Positions 1 to 7,635 of a stretch of DNA of 20,140 nt are shown piece after piece. The first letter of the stretch is position 1, and every line of letters begins with the position of its first letter. This stretch comes from a bacterium HR25 (GTDB taxonomy: Bacteria; Chloroflexota; Dehalococcoidia; SM23-28-2; HRbin24): NCBI GenBank assembly GCA_002898615.1, contig BEIB01000012.1, positions 1 through 20,140 on the forward strand. The letters are read 5' to 3'. Both the position numbers and the translations under genes were made by a program. Under the pieces are notes generated by a model. That model was not told the origin of the DNA. It did not search any database and saw nothing but the letters and a program-made list of their open reading frames with translations.

Positions 1-614
1 CCCTCCACGAACGAGGCCAGGTAATCGGCGGCGCGGGCCTGCCAGCGCTCCGGCAGGAGCCTCAGGGGGTGGGTCAGCAGCCGCGTCCCCCAGTCCGTGG
101 CCGTCAGCCAGAGGCCCAGCAGAAAGGCGGTCACCAGGAGGCCGGCGGCGGCCACCGTCAGCAGCCGCAGGGAGCCCTGCAGCCCCACCAGCGCCCCGGC
201 GAAGGCCAGCATGGCCACCAGCACCAGGCCGTCCAGCACCCGCTCCACGGCCACGGTGCCCAGCACTGCCATCTTGGGGAGCTGCTGGCGCTCCCCCAGT
301 ATGTACGTCCGCACCAGTTCCCCCAGGCGCACAGGCAGCAAGTTGTTGGCCATGTAGCCTATTACCACCACCGGGTACAGGGAGAGGGTGGATATGCGGG
401 CCAGATGCCTCAGCAGATAGCCCCAGCGAAGGGCCCGGAACCAGGCGGCCACGAACCACAGGGCGACGGCGGCGACAGCCCAGCGATAGTCCCCCCGGGA
501 GAGGACGTCCCACAGCTCACGGGGATGAGCGCTAGCGAAGAAGAGCCCCAGGAAGACGCCCGTCCCCAGGAGCCCCAGCCACACCTTGGCATTGCGTCGT
601 AGCCATGGCCCCAC
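1..614 (-). CDS. Flippase-like integral membrane protein (UPF0104/TIGR00374, lysylphosphatidylglycerol synthase TM-like), partial
   Basis: Only the first 204 codons are in the window; the gene runs off the left edge. The protein is hydrophobic, with several membrane spans. It carries the family signature NNLLPVRLGELVR near residues 85-97, followed by LGTVAVERVLDGLVL near residues 113-127. This matches the membrane domain shared by MprF-type synthases and the flippase-like TIGR00374 proteins. It probably moves or binds a lipid-linked substrate, but the substrate cannot be told from sequence. I chose the GTG at 614 because it overlaps the TAG of the upstream glycosyltransferase by one base (TAGTG) and a purine-rich AAGGGGGGAAGGG lies just before it. 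Last gene of the ftsY-led operon visible here. A lysylphosphatidylglycerol synthase proper would need a C-terminal catalytic domain, which would lie outside the window. Confidence 0.8.
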   Translation of the reverse strand, partial: MGPWLRRNAKVWLGLLGTGVFLGLFFASAHPRELWDVLSRGDYRWAVAAVALWFVAAWFRALRWGYLLRHLARISTLSLYPVVVIGYMANNLLPVRLGELVRTYILGERQQLPKMAVLGTVAVERVLDGLVLVAMLAFAGALVGLQGSLRLLTVAAAGLLVTAFLLGLWLTATDWGTRLLTHPLRLLPERWQARAADYLASFVE

Positions 615-3046
615 TACCCTTCCCCCCTTAGAGAACGTACAATGCCCAGTATAGGCGCCGGAGCGGATAGGCTCAAAAGGGGCGCCTCCTCCTGCCAGCG
701 GGCGCCCTGTGTCGCGCCATCCCTGGGGAAGTAGGCCAGCAGGTCCACGGAGCCACACCAGGGACAACGGTCGTCCTGCCCCCGCTCGGCGGAGACGGGG
801 GCCGGCGGCACGCGGTCCTTCATATAGCGCCACCAGTTGCCCCAGGTAGAGGGCTCGACCGCATCGCGCCCCAGGGCCACCAGCGACTGCCCCAGCCCTC
901 CCTGCTCCAGCCGGCGGTAGACCTCCGGGAACCACCAGCGCAGAGGGAAGCGGTAGGGCGGATCGTAGCGCTCCCGGTAGCGCTCCATGAGATAGTCCCT
1001 CTCTACCGCCACCACGACCACCGCCCCCGCCGGCGGCACGAACCCTTCGCCCAGCCGCTGGTAGCGCACGTCGTGATAGTCCCGCAGATACCAGTGCCAG
1101 GGCCAGGCGTAGGAGGCATCGGTGACGTCGATGACGATGGGCAGGTCTCGGCCCAGGCCGGTCTGGCGGGCGTAATCATCGATGCGTTCGACCACGTCCG
1201 GCAGCCAGGGCGAGGTCTGGGTGTAGACCAGCATCTCCCGGGGAACGTCCCCATACCGGAAGGAGGCGACGATGCCCGTCCTCGCGCTGAGGGCGAAGAG
1301 GGGTACCAGGGCCACCAGGACCGCCGTCGCCAGCCCGCGTCGGAATGCCAGGGCCGCCAGGCTGCCCGCGCCCAGGGCCAGGAGCGCCAGCTTGGCAGTC
1401 GACCACTCCTCCGGCCCGAAGGCGGCCAGCAGGGCTATCCCTCCCCAGAGTAGCGCCACAGCCAGAGGCAGGAGGAACCCCCGCAGGCTGACCGCCGCCC
1501 GGGGCAACAGCCTCCCCAGGGTGTGCCCCGCCAGCAGGGAGAGGGGCAGCGCCATATGGACCGATAGCCAGGGCATCTTCTCCCCCGTCAGCGAGTAGGC
1601 GAAGATGGCACCGGCCAGCCAGAAGACCAGGAACCGCTCCCACATGCTCCCCTGCACGGCCAGGAAGAGAGCCAGGGCGCTCAGGGGCACCAGAAAGGCC
1701 AGTTGCCCCTGCCCGGGTGGCGGGCCGCCCCGGGCGGCGAAGAAGAGGAGCAGCCCCAGGACAGTCACGGCGGTGAGGAGCCAAGAGCGAGGCCCTCCCC
1801 GCAGGCAGTAATAGAGGAGGGCCGGGCCGGCCACCGCCAGGGCCAGGAACTCGTAGGCAGGCAGCAGCACCAGGTAGTAGAAGTCGGGCTGGGCGCCACG
1901 GCGCACATCGTGCTGGGCCAGCCAGTAGTCCACGGAGCCCCAGACGCCGGTGGCCAGCCCCGCCAGATTGGTGAAGAAACTGGTGTAGAGGAGGATGTAG
2001 GGGGCCCAGAAGGCCAGGGCCAGGGGCCACCACTGGCGACGCCAGGCCACACCCACCGCAGCCCCCGCCGCCAGCAGGGCCAGGGAGGTGGCCCACCCCA
2101 GCACCTGCTCCCGGGTGATGACCCCCCAGGGCGATTCCCAGGCCACCTGGGCCAGGTCGCGGTCGCGCACGCCCAGCCAGGCCAGGGGCACCTGCACGGC
2201 CGCAGCGAAGAGGGGGAGGGAGAGCGTCCCCATCAGCACCAGCAGGTCGCCGGCGGGGTGCCAGCGCACCAGGCCCAGCCGCTCCCGCCAGGGGCGCAGA
2301 AGGGGCCACAGGGCGGCCACGGCCCAGGCGCCCGCCACCAGGAGAGGCAGCCCCAGCACCCGCCGTGGGGAGCGCTGTCCGTGGGCCGGCGTCACCTGCT
2401 CCCAGTAGACGAAGGCCAGCCAGAAGTCCAGGAACAGGAGGAAGATGGCCAGGTGCAGGAAGGTATTCTCCATGGTGCTGAAGCTGAGGGAGAGGAGGAA
2501 GGCCAGGCCATAGAGATAGCGGGGCCGGCCCTCGTCCAGGTAGCGCCAGAAGCAGACCACCATCCCCACAGTGAGGAAGGCCACGAGGGCATCGTCCCGC
2601 GCGAAGCGACTGAAATAGAGCAGCACGGGCGAGAGGGCCAGGAGGAAGGACGTCGCCAGGGCCCCCGCCCGCCCCAGGTAGGGACGCAGGAGGACCGGCA
2701 GGACCAGCAGGGCAACCCCCACCAGGGCGTAGGGGAGGCGGGCCGTGACATCGCTCACGCCGATGAGGAAGTAAGAGAGGGCGGTCAGGAAGAACTTCAG
2801 GGGGCCGTGCATCATGGGCATGTGCTCGTAGACGCCGTCACGGTAGAGGAGCCAGGAGTAGAAGGCATGCAGGCTCTCGTCATGGTGGAGGGCCCGCGAG
2901 CCCAGGTCCCACAGGCGCAGCCCGGCCCCCAGCGCCACAGCCGCCAAGTAGCCCGCCGCCTCCCAGGAGAGGCGAACTGGTCTCGCCAGCGCCTCCTCCA
3001 GGGAGACACCGAAGGCCCGGCCGACGGGCGCCGTCCTCTCCCTCAT
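614..3046 (-). CDS. Agl23-like GT-C glycosyltransferase (TIGR03663 family)
   Basis: An 810-residue polytopic membrane protein of the GT-C fold, probably transferring sugar from a polyprenyl-phosphate donor on the outer face of the membrane. Seen in sequence: the first-loop acidic motif HHDESLHAF (D56, E57), followed by the MMHGPLKFF stretch; a second acidic pair in SRFARDDAL (D151, D152); about a dozen hydrophobic spans; the TGEKMPWL segment; and a soluble C-terminal tail with GSVDLLAYFPRD. These match the TIGR03663 family, also called flippase activity-associated protein Agl23. The frame is open further upstream, but I place the start at ATG 3046, where it overlaps the previous gene's TGA (ATGA), and residues before it look non-native. 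A single CPWC in the tail is odd. The acceptor is unknown. Co-transcribed with a second GT-C-like protein and a flippase-like protein. Confidence 0.85.
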   Translation of the reverse strand: MRERTAPVGRAFGVSLEEALARPVRLSWEAAGYLAAVALGAGLRLWDLGSRALHHDESLHAFYSWLLYRDGVYEHMPMMHGPLKFFLTALSYFLIGVSDVTARLPYALVGVALLVLPVLLRPYLGRAGALATSFLLALSPVLLYFSRFARDDALVAFLTVGMVVCFWRYLDEGRPRYLYGLAFLLSLSFSTMENTFLHLAIFLLFLDFWLAFVYWEQVTPAHGQRSPRRVLGLPLLVAGAWAVAALWPLLRPWRERLGLVRWHPAGDLLVLMGTLSLPLFAAAVQVPLAWLGVRDRDLAQVAWESPWGVITREQVLGWATSLALLAAGAAVGVAWRRQWWPLALAFWAPYILLYTSFFTNLAGLATGVWGSVDYWLAQHDVRRGAQPDFYYLVLLPAYEFLALAVAGPALLYYCLRGGPRSWLLTAVTVLGLLLFFAARGGPPPGQGQLAFLVPLSALALFLAVQGSMWERFLVFWLAGAIFAYSLTGEKMPWLSVHMALPLSLLAGHTLGRLLPRAAVSLRGFLLPLAVALLWGGIALLAAFGPEEWSTAKLALLALGAGSLAALAFRRGLATAVLVALVPLFALSARTGIVASFRYGDVPREMLVYTQTSPWLPDVVERIDDYARQTGLGRDLPIVIDVTDASYAWPWHWYLRDYHDVRYQRLGEGFVPPAGAVVVVAVERDYLMERYRERYDPPYRFPLRWWFPEVYRRLEQGGLGQSLVALGRDAVEPSTWGNWWRYMKDRVPPAPVSAERGQDDRCPWCGSVDLLAYFPRDGATQGARWQEEAPLLSLSAPAPILGIVRSLRGEG

Positions 3047-4776
3047 GGCGACCGCTGGAAGAGCTGGACCTCCACCCTGCCCGGAGGGCCGTAGGCCTGG
3101 CGGTGGACCAGCCAGCGCCACAGCCCCCTCAAAGTCCAGGCGGGGGGATGCCAGTCCTCGGCTATCGTCATAGGCGCTCCTCGAGGCTGGAAGCCGCGGG
3201 GCGGCGGCGCTCCCGCCCTATCTATGTAAACGGTCGAGCGCTGGGGAGGGTCGCCCAGGGCCAGGGGCAGCCCTCGCAGGTGCCAGCCCAGGGCCGGCGC
3301 CACCTCCTGCGCCAGGGTCACCGGCGCCCCGTCGCCTGGGCGGGATGAGAGCTCGCGCGCCAGCCCCTGGAGGGCAGGCGCTGGCCGCGGCCCCAGGGCG
3401 AACTCGCTCCCCGCCCCGAAGGCCACCGCCCAGGCCGAATGGAGGGCGAAGAGGAGCCCTCCCGCCGCCCCCGCCAGCCCCAGGCCAGCGAGGGCGCTCC
3501 CGCCCGTCCGCTCCCTGGCCGTCCAGGCGAGGGCCAGCAGACCCAGCGCTCCCGCGGCCACCGCCCAGGGCTCCAGGGCGGCGGAGGCCCCGGCCGCCCA
3601 GCGGGACAGCGCCACCCCGCCGAAGACGAGGTAGACGGCCACCAGGCCCGCCAGAGCCCAGGCCGCGCCCCCGCCAGCAGCCAGGGCTTCCAGAAGCCGC
3701 CACAGGCCCCAGCCCCCCAGCAGGGCCAGGGGCAGGAGCAGGGCCGGGGCATCGCTCGCCTCTGCCCGCCCGCTCAGGACCAGCACCAGCAGCCCCGTAA
3801 GCGCCCAGATGAGAAGGAAGCGCTGCAGCGGACGGAGGGCGCCTCCCCTTGCCCAAGTGGCCAGCAGAGCCAGCACTCCCCCCAGCCCGGCGGCGCACAA
3901 AAGCCAATCATAACCCAAAAAGAGCCATCGGGGGGCTGCGCCCGGGCCCTCTGCGGAGAGGAGAGAGGCCAGCAGGTGGAGGCCGGGCAGGGCCAGGCCG
4001 GGGCCGTCCAGCCAGGGCTCGGCCATCGTCAGCGCCAGGGCGAGGAGGAAGGCCAGGGCGGCCAGCGCCGTCGTCCCGGGCGAGGTGACGAGGCCGGCCA
4101 GCGCCCGTCGTAGCTCCGGCGCGTCCCGCCAGCAGCCCTCCAGGGCCAGGAAGGCGCCCAGCGCCAGCAACGTCGTCACGGCCACGGCATCGGCGCCCAA
4201 GGCGAGGCCGGCCAGGAGGGCCAGGGGCAGCAGCGCTCGGCTTCGGCCCCGCAGCCAGGCGAAGAAGGAGACCAGGAGCAGGAGAGAGAGCAACGACCCC
4301 AGGCTGCCGGGGAGGGCAGAGCGGGCGCCGGCCACCGCCAGGGGCGAGAGGGCCAGAAGGGCGGCTGCCAGGAGGGCTGGCCCACGGCCCAGCTCCCGAC
4401 CAAGGAGGTAGAGGGCGGGCACCGCGGCCGCCCCGGCCAGGGCGGGGACGAGGCGGGCCGCGCCATCGCCAGCGGCGCCGGCGCGGAAGAGAGCGGCCAT
4501 GAGGTCACCCGTCAGGCCCAGGGGGCCGTCCAGGGGCGCCAGGCCCCGGGCGGCCAGCCAGGCGGAGAAGGCGTAGGCACCCTCGCTCAGGTGGAGCGGG
4601 ACGCGGCCCAAGTCGGCCAGACGAAGGCCGGCCGCCCCCGCGCTGACCGCCAGGAGGGCGAGGGACGCCAGGTCAGGCGGGGACAGGGCCCTCGGGCCGC
4701 CGGGGAGCGGAGGGTGGGCCAAGGGGGCGGGCCGCCGGGGGATGGCCCGCGGTCGGGCTCCGGGAAAGGACGTCAC
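3043..4776 (-). CDS. GT-C/family 39-like membrane protein with degenerate acidic motifs
   Basis: A 577-residue, very Ala/Leu-rich polytopic membrane protein. After a proline-rich cytoplasmic N-terminus (about residues 1-33) come roughly ten or more spans and a soluble C-terminal domain from about residue 480. Its first-loop stretch PLHLSEGAYAFSAW aligns with ALHHDESLHAFYSW of the downstream Agl23-like protein, so it is probably a divergent paralogue. However, the catalytic Asp of the DE pair is Ser64, with E65 kept. The second DD pair is replaced by Pro-Gly (156-157) in LLALSPLAVAGARSALPGS. It may be an inactive partner of the downstream enzyme or a GT-C enzyme with shifted residues. The start is GTG at 4776, overlapping the ftsY TGA (GTGA), which implies translational coupling. 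Family membership is fairly sure; activity is not. Confidence 0.7.
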   Translation of the reverse strand: MTSFPGARPRAIPRRPAPLAHPPLPGGPRALSPPDLASLALLAVSAGAAGLRLADLGRVPLHLSEGAYAFSAWLAARGLAPLDGPLGLTGDLMAALFRAGAAGDGAARLVPALAGAAAVPALYLLGRELGRGPALLAAALLALSPLAVAGARSALPGSLGSLLSLLLLVSFFAWLRGRSRALLPLALLAGLALGADAVAVTTLLALGAFLALEGCWRDAPELRRALAGLVTSPGTTALAALAFLLALALTMAEPWLDGPGLALPGLHLLASLLSAEGPGAAPRWLFLGYDWLLCAAGLGGVLALLATWARGGALRPLQRFLLIWALTGLLVLVLSGRAEASDAPALLLPLALLGGWGLWRLLEALAAGGGAAWALAGLVAVYLVFGGVALSRWAAGASAALEPWAVAAGALGLLALAWTARERTGGSALAGLGLAGAAGGLLFALHSAWAVAFGAGSEFALGPRPAPALQGLARELSSRPGDGAPVTLAQEVAPALGWHLRGLPLALGDPPQRSTVYIDRAGAPPPRGFQPRGAPMTIAEDWHPPAWTLRGLWRWLVHRQAYGPPGRVEVQLFQRSP

Positions 4777-5708
4777 CGAGCGAAGAGCGAGGTCACGAAC
4801 TCCTGCGGGTCGAAGACCTCCAGGTCATCGGCGCCCTCGCCGGTGCCGATGAACAGCACCGGCAGCCCCAACTCGTGAGCGATGGCGAAGACGATGCCTC
4901 CCTTGGCCGTGCCATCCAGCTTGGCCAGGAGGACGCCGGTCACTCCTACCGCCTCAGTGAAATAGCGGGCCTGCTGGAGGGCATTCTGGCCAGTGGTAGC
5001 GTCCAGCACCAGCAGCACCTCGTGGGGCGCCTCGGGGATGCGACGCTGGATGACGCGATGCACCTTCCGCAGCTCCTCCATCAGGTTCGTCTTGGTGTGG
5101 AGGCGGCCCGCCGTATCGATGATGACCAGATCGGCGCCGCGGCTCTCGGCGGCGGCCAGGGCATCGTAGACCACGGCCGCCGGGTCGGCCCCCTGCTGAT
5201 GGGCCACCACATCGGCACCCACCCGCTGGCCCCACTCCCGCAACTGGTCGATGGCGGCCGCCCGGAAGGTGTCGCCGGCCGCCAGGAGGACGCGCATCCC
5301 CTGAGAGCGGTAGGCGTGGGCCAGCTTACCTATGCTGGTGGTCTTCCCGGTGCCGTTGACTCCCACCACCAGCACCACCGCCGGCCGGGGCCAGGGGCCT
5401 TCTCTCCCCCAGAGCTGGCCCCGCCGGCTGTCCACCTGGAGGAGGGCCACCAGCTCTCGTTGCAGGGCCGTCAGGGCACCCTGGGGATCGCGTATGCCCT
5501 CGCGTCTCACCCGCTCTCTCAGCCGCTCCAGGAGGCGCATGGTGGTGGCCACGCCCACGTCCGCCGCCAGGAGGGTCTCCTCCAGCTCCTCCCACACCGG
5601 CTCGTCCAGGCCGCGCTGAAAGAGCCCACCGATGCGGGAGAACCAGGTGCGCTGCGTCCGCTCTACCGCTTCCTGGGTGCGACGTCCTCGTCCGAACAGG
5701 CCTAACAT
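4773..5708 (-). CDS. ftsY: Signal recognition particle receptor FtsY
   Basis: SRP GTPase that receives SRP-ribosome complexes at the membrane for co-translational insertion. The 311-residue protein has an N domain (about 20-95) and a G domain with G1 GVNGTGKTTS (116-125), DTFRAAA (146-152), DTAGR (198-202), the AKLDGTAKGG guanine-specificity region (262-271) and GTGEGADDLEVF near the end. DTFRAAA and the final GTGE-DDL pattern fit FtsY better than Ffh; there is no methionine-rich M domain. It is short because it has almost no acidic A domain, as in many non-proteobacterial FtsY. ATG 5708 is preceded by CCGGAGAG at close spacing. A weak promoter-like TTGACC (5749-5744) with GATATC (5728-5723) lies upstream, but spacing is poor. 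First gene of an operon of overlapping membrane glycosylation genes. Confidence 0.97.
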   Translation of the reverse strand: MLGLFGRGRRTQEAVERTQRTWFSRIGGLFQRGLDEPVWEELEETLLAADVGVATTMRLLERLRERVRREGIRDPQGALTALQRELVALLQVDSRRGQLWGREGPWPRPAVVLVVGVNGTGKTTSIGKLAHAYRSQGMRVLLAAGDTFRAAAIDQLREWGQRVGADVVAHQQGADPAAVVYDALAAAESRGADLVIIDTAGRLHTKTNLMEELRKVHRVIQRRIPEAPHEVLLVLDATTGQNALQQARYFTEAVGVTGVLLAKLDGTAKGGIVFAIAHELGLPVLFIGTGEGADDLEVFDPQEFVTSLFAR

Positions 5709-5766
5709 CTCTCCGGGGAGAGGATATCAGGGGCCGGTGGGAGGGTCAAAGGTCAGGCCAGCGGGC

Positions 5767-5796
5767 TTGACGGGGGCAGCTTCCGGCTGCCATACT
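5767..5796 (+). promoter_or_regulatory. Candidate promoter with a dyad between -35 and -10
   Basis: TTGACG (5767-5772) and CATACT (5791-5796) are separated by 18 bases, matching five and four of six sigma70 consensus positions. The predicted start near 5803 gives a leader of about 43 bases before the TTG start at 5846. The spacer holds the inverted repeat GGCAGC-TTCCG-GCTGCC (5775-5791), which could be an operator. Inferred from sequence only. Confidence 0.45.
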
Positions 5797-5845
5797 GCGC
5801 CATGTCCATGAAGGGGCCCGCCCAGGCAGCTGTGGAGAACACGCC

Positions 5846-6601
5846 TTGAGGGCCATCGCCCAGGTGGCGGCCTTCGCCGCCGTCCTAGCCCTCCTCCTCT
5901 CCTCCCCCAAGGCATCCCTGGCCGTCGGGGAGGAGAACCCCTATCCGCCCGGCGGCATCGGCTACGACCTCTCCTGGCCCCAGTGCGACGACACCCTGGG
6001 TGCCCTCTCCTTCGACTTCGCCATCGTCGGGGTGACGGGAGGGCGCGCCTTCACCCAGAACCCCTGCCTGAGCGCCCTCTTCCGGTGGGCCAGCTCCGCC
6101 CCCACGGCCCCCTCCCTCTACATGAACCTGAACTATGCGGCGGGCTCCACCGCCGCCAATGGCCTGAGGGGGCCCATGGGGGAGTGCCGCCGCGGCGACA
6201 AAGCCTGTCAGGCCTACAACTACGGCTACAACGCCGCCGAATACGCCCTCGCCTATGCCGCCTCTCAGGGGGCCTCGGCCCAGGTGTGGTGGCTGGACAT
6301 CGAGACCACCAACACCTGGTCCAAGCGGACGGAGCTGAACGCCCTGGTCATCCAGGGGGCCATCGACTACCTGCAGGAACAGGGGCGCACGGTGGGCATC
6401 TACTCCACCCGTCGGCAGTGGAGCATCATCGCCGGCGACTTCAGCCCCGGCCTGCCCATCTGGGTGGCTGGAGCGGGGGACCTGCGGAGCGCCCAGGCCC
6501 GCTGTGCTGACCCCACCTACTGGTTCGCCGGGGGGATGCCCTGGCTGGTCCAGTTCCCCCTGAACGGCTACGGGGGGGACTACACCTGTCACACAGGCTA
6601 G
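5846..6601 (+). CDS. Secreted GH25-like (TIM-barrel) protein, possible peptidoglycan hydrolase
   Basis: A 251-residue exported protein. The N-terminus has a classic signal peptide: Arg2, a hydrophobic core at about 4-19, and a likely cleavage site after KASLA (residue 26). The mature part begins with GYDLSWPQC (39-47), resembling the G-[IFY]-D-[VIL]-S start of GH25 lysozymes and DUF1906-type proteins. Later WWLDIET (148-154) supplies a D-x-E pair (D151, E153) like the GH25 catalytic motif. Six cysteines (47, 74, 114, 121, 220, 248) could form three disulfides. Similar proteins starting YDxSxPQC are known to me mainly as uncharacterised actinobacterial secreted proteins. The start is TTG 5846, preceded by GTGGAG; no better start retains the whole signal peptide. 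It is divergent from ftsY and apparently monocistronic. Substrate and activity are unproven. Confidence 0.7.
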   Translation: MRAIAQVAAFAAVLALLLSSPKASLAVGEENPYPPGGIGYDLSWPQCDDTLGALSFDFAIVGVTGGRAFTQNPCLSALFRWASSAPTAPSLYMNLNYAAGSTAANGLRGPMGECRRGDKACQAYNYGYNAAEYALAYAASQGASAQVWWLDIETTNTWSKRTELNALVIQGAIDYLQEQGRTVGIYSTRRQWSIIAGDFSPGLPIWVAGAGDLRSAQARCADPTYWFAGGMPWLVQFPLNGYGGDYTCHTG

Positions 6602-6738
6602 GCCCCAGCCCTTCGTCCAGCGAACAGGCAGTCAGGGGGAAGGCACGCTGCAGGAAGCGGCGCCCCGGGCTTTTCGCACCGGCGAAGACCAACGAGGGCT
6701 TGGCCCATGCGGCAGGTGTCTGACCGGCTGCCCTCGCC

Positions 6739-6744
6739 TATAAT
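6739..6744 (+). promoter_or_regulatory. Candidate -10 box for the SDH protease gene
   Basis: A perfect TATAAT lies 30 bases before the ATG at 6775. Transcription would start near 6751, and the short leader would carry the strong GGAGGAG ribosome binding site at 6764-6770. No good -35 is visible at the normal distance. The rest of the 6602-6774 gap shows nothing else I can support. Confidence 0.45.
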
Positions 6745-6774
6745 CAGCGCTAGGACGGACAGCGGAGGAGACCC

Positions 6775-7635
6775 ATGACCTTTTCCATATTCGATCTCCT
6801 CTGGATCTTCTTCATCCTGGCCGCCCTCCAGCCCGCCATACAGCGCCGCCTCCTCATGGCGCAGCGGATGCGCCTCATCCGGGAGATAGAGCGGCAGCGG
6901 GGGAGCCGCCTCATCACCCTCATCCATCGTCAGGAGACCATGAGCCTGCTGGGCTTCCCCATAGTGCGCTACATAGACATGGACGATTCGGAGCAGGTGC
7001 TACGGGCCATCAAGATGACGGACCCCCAGGTGCCCATAGACCTGGTCCTCCACACGCCCGGAGGCCTGGTGCTGGCGGCGGAGCAGATAGCCTATTCGTT
7101 GAAGAGGCGGCCCGGGAAGGTCACCGTCTTCGTCCCCCACTACGCCATGAGCGGCGGCACCCTCATCGCCCTGGCCGCCGACGAGATAGTGATGGACGAG
7201 AACGCTGTCCTGGGCCCCGTGGACCCCCAGGTGGGCCAGTACCCGGCCGCCTCCATCCTTCAGGTAGTCTCCCAGAAGGAGACCAACGAGCTGGACGACC
7301 AGACCCTGATCCTGGCCGACATCTCTCGCAAGGCGCTCCGCCAGATGCGGGAGACCGTGGCCGACCTGCTGACCGAGCGCCTGGCGCCAGAGGAGGCGGA
7401 GCGAGTGGCAGACCTCCTCACCAGCGGCACCTGGACCCATGACTACCCCATCACCGTGGATCAGGCGCGCCAGTTGAACCTGAACGTCAGCACCGACATG
7501 CCCACCGAGATCTACCGCCTCATGGACCTCTACCCTCAGGCGGGGGCAGGACGGCCCTCCGTGGAGTATGTGCCGGTCCCCTACCGGCCCCCTCAGCCGC
7601 CGGCCCGCCGCCCCGTGGGAGGCGACCGCGGCTAG
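6775..7635 (+). CDS. SDH-family Clp-fold serine protease, membrane-anchored (DUF114/SppA-like)
   Basis: A 286-residue ClpP/crotonase-fold protein. Residues 5-20 form an N-terminal hydrophobic anchor with a positively charged stretch after it. The core shows DLVLHTPGG (89-97), the oxyanion-type motif, and HYAMSGGTLIALAADEIVM (122-140), where Ser126 is the expected nucleophile. It then has LGPVDPQVG (146-154), typical of pfam01972 (SDH_sah) proteins. This family is thought to act as a membrane protease, related to signal-peptide peptidase SppA. The tail (about 260-286) is proline-rich and probably disordered. GGAGGAG ends four bases before the ATG. It converges on smc, and the two genes share the four bases CTAG for their stop codons, leaving no room for an intergenic terminator. 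Confidence 0.88.
   Translation: MTFSIFDLLWIFFILAALQPAIQRRLLMAQRMRLIREIERQRGSRLITLIHRQETMSLLGFPIVRYIDMDDSEQVLRAIKMTDPQVPIDLVLHTPGGLVLAAEQIAYSLKRRPGKVTVFVPHYAMSGGTLIALAADEIVMDENAVLGPVDPQVGQYPAASILQVVSQKETNELDDQTLILADISRKALRQMRETVADLLTERLAPEEAERVADLLTSGTWTHDYPITVDQARQLNLNVSTDMPTEIYRLMDLYPQAGAGRPSVEYVPVPYRPPQPPARRPVGGDRG

Noticed and set aside
1703..3094. Long plus-strand open frame (463 codons) opposite the Agl23-like gene
   Set aside because: Low-complexity Gly/Gln/Pro/His translation with no domain. It is the antisense shadow of a real membrane-protein gene in GC-rich DNA.
6587..6685. Possible terminator after the GH25-like gene: a CCTGT-CAC-ACAGG stem and a GC-rich stretch before TTTT
   Set aside because: The five-pair stem overlaps the stop codon and has no T run; no stable stem directly precedes the TTTT.
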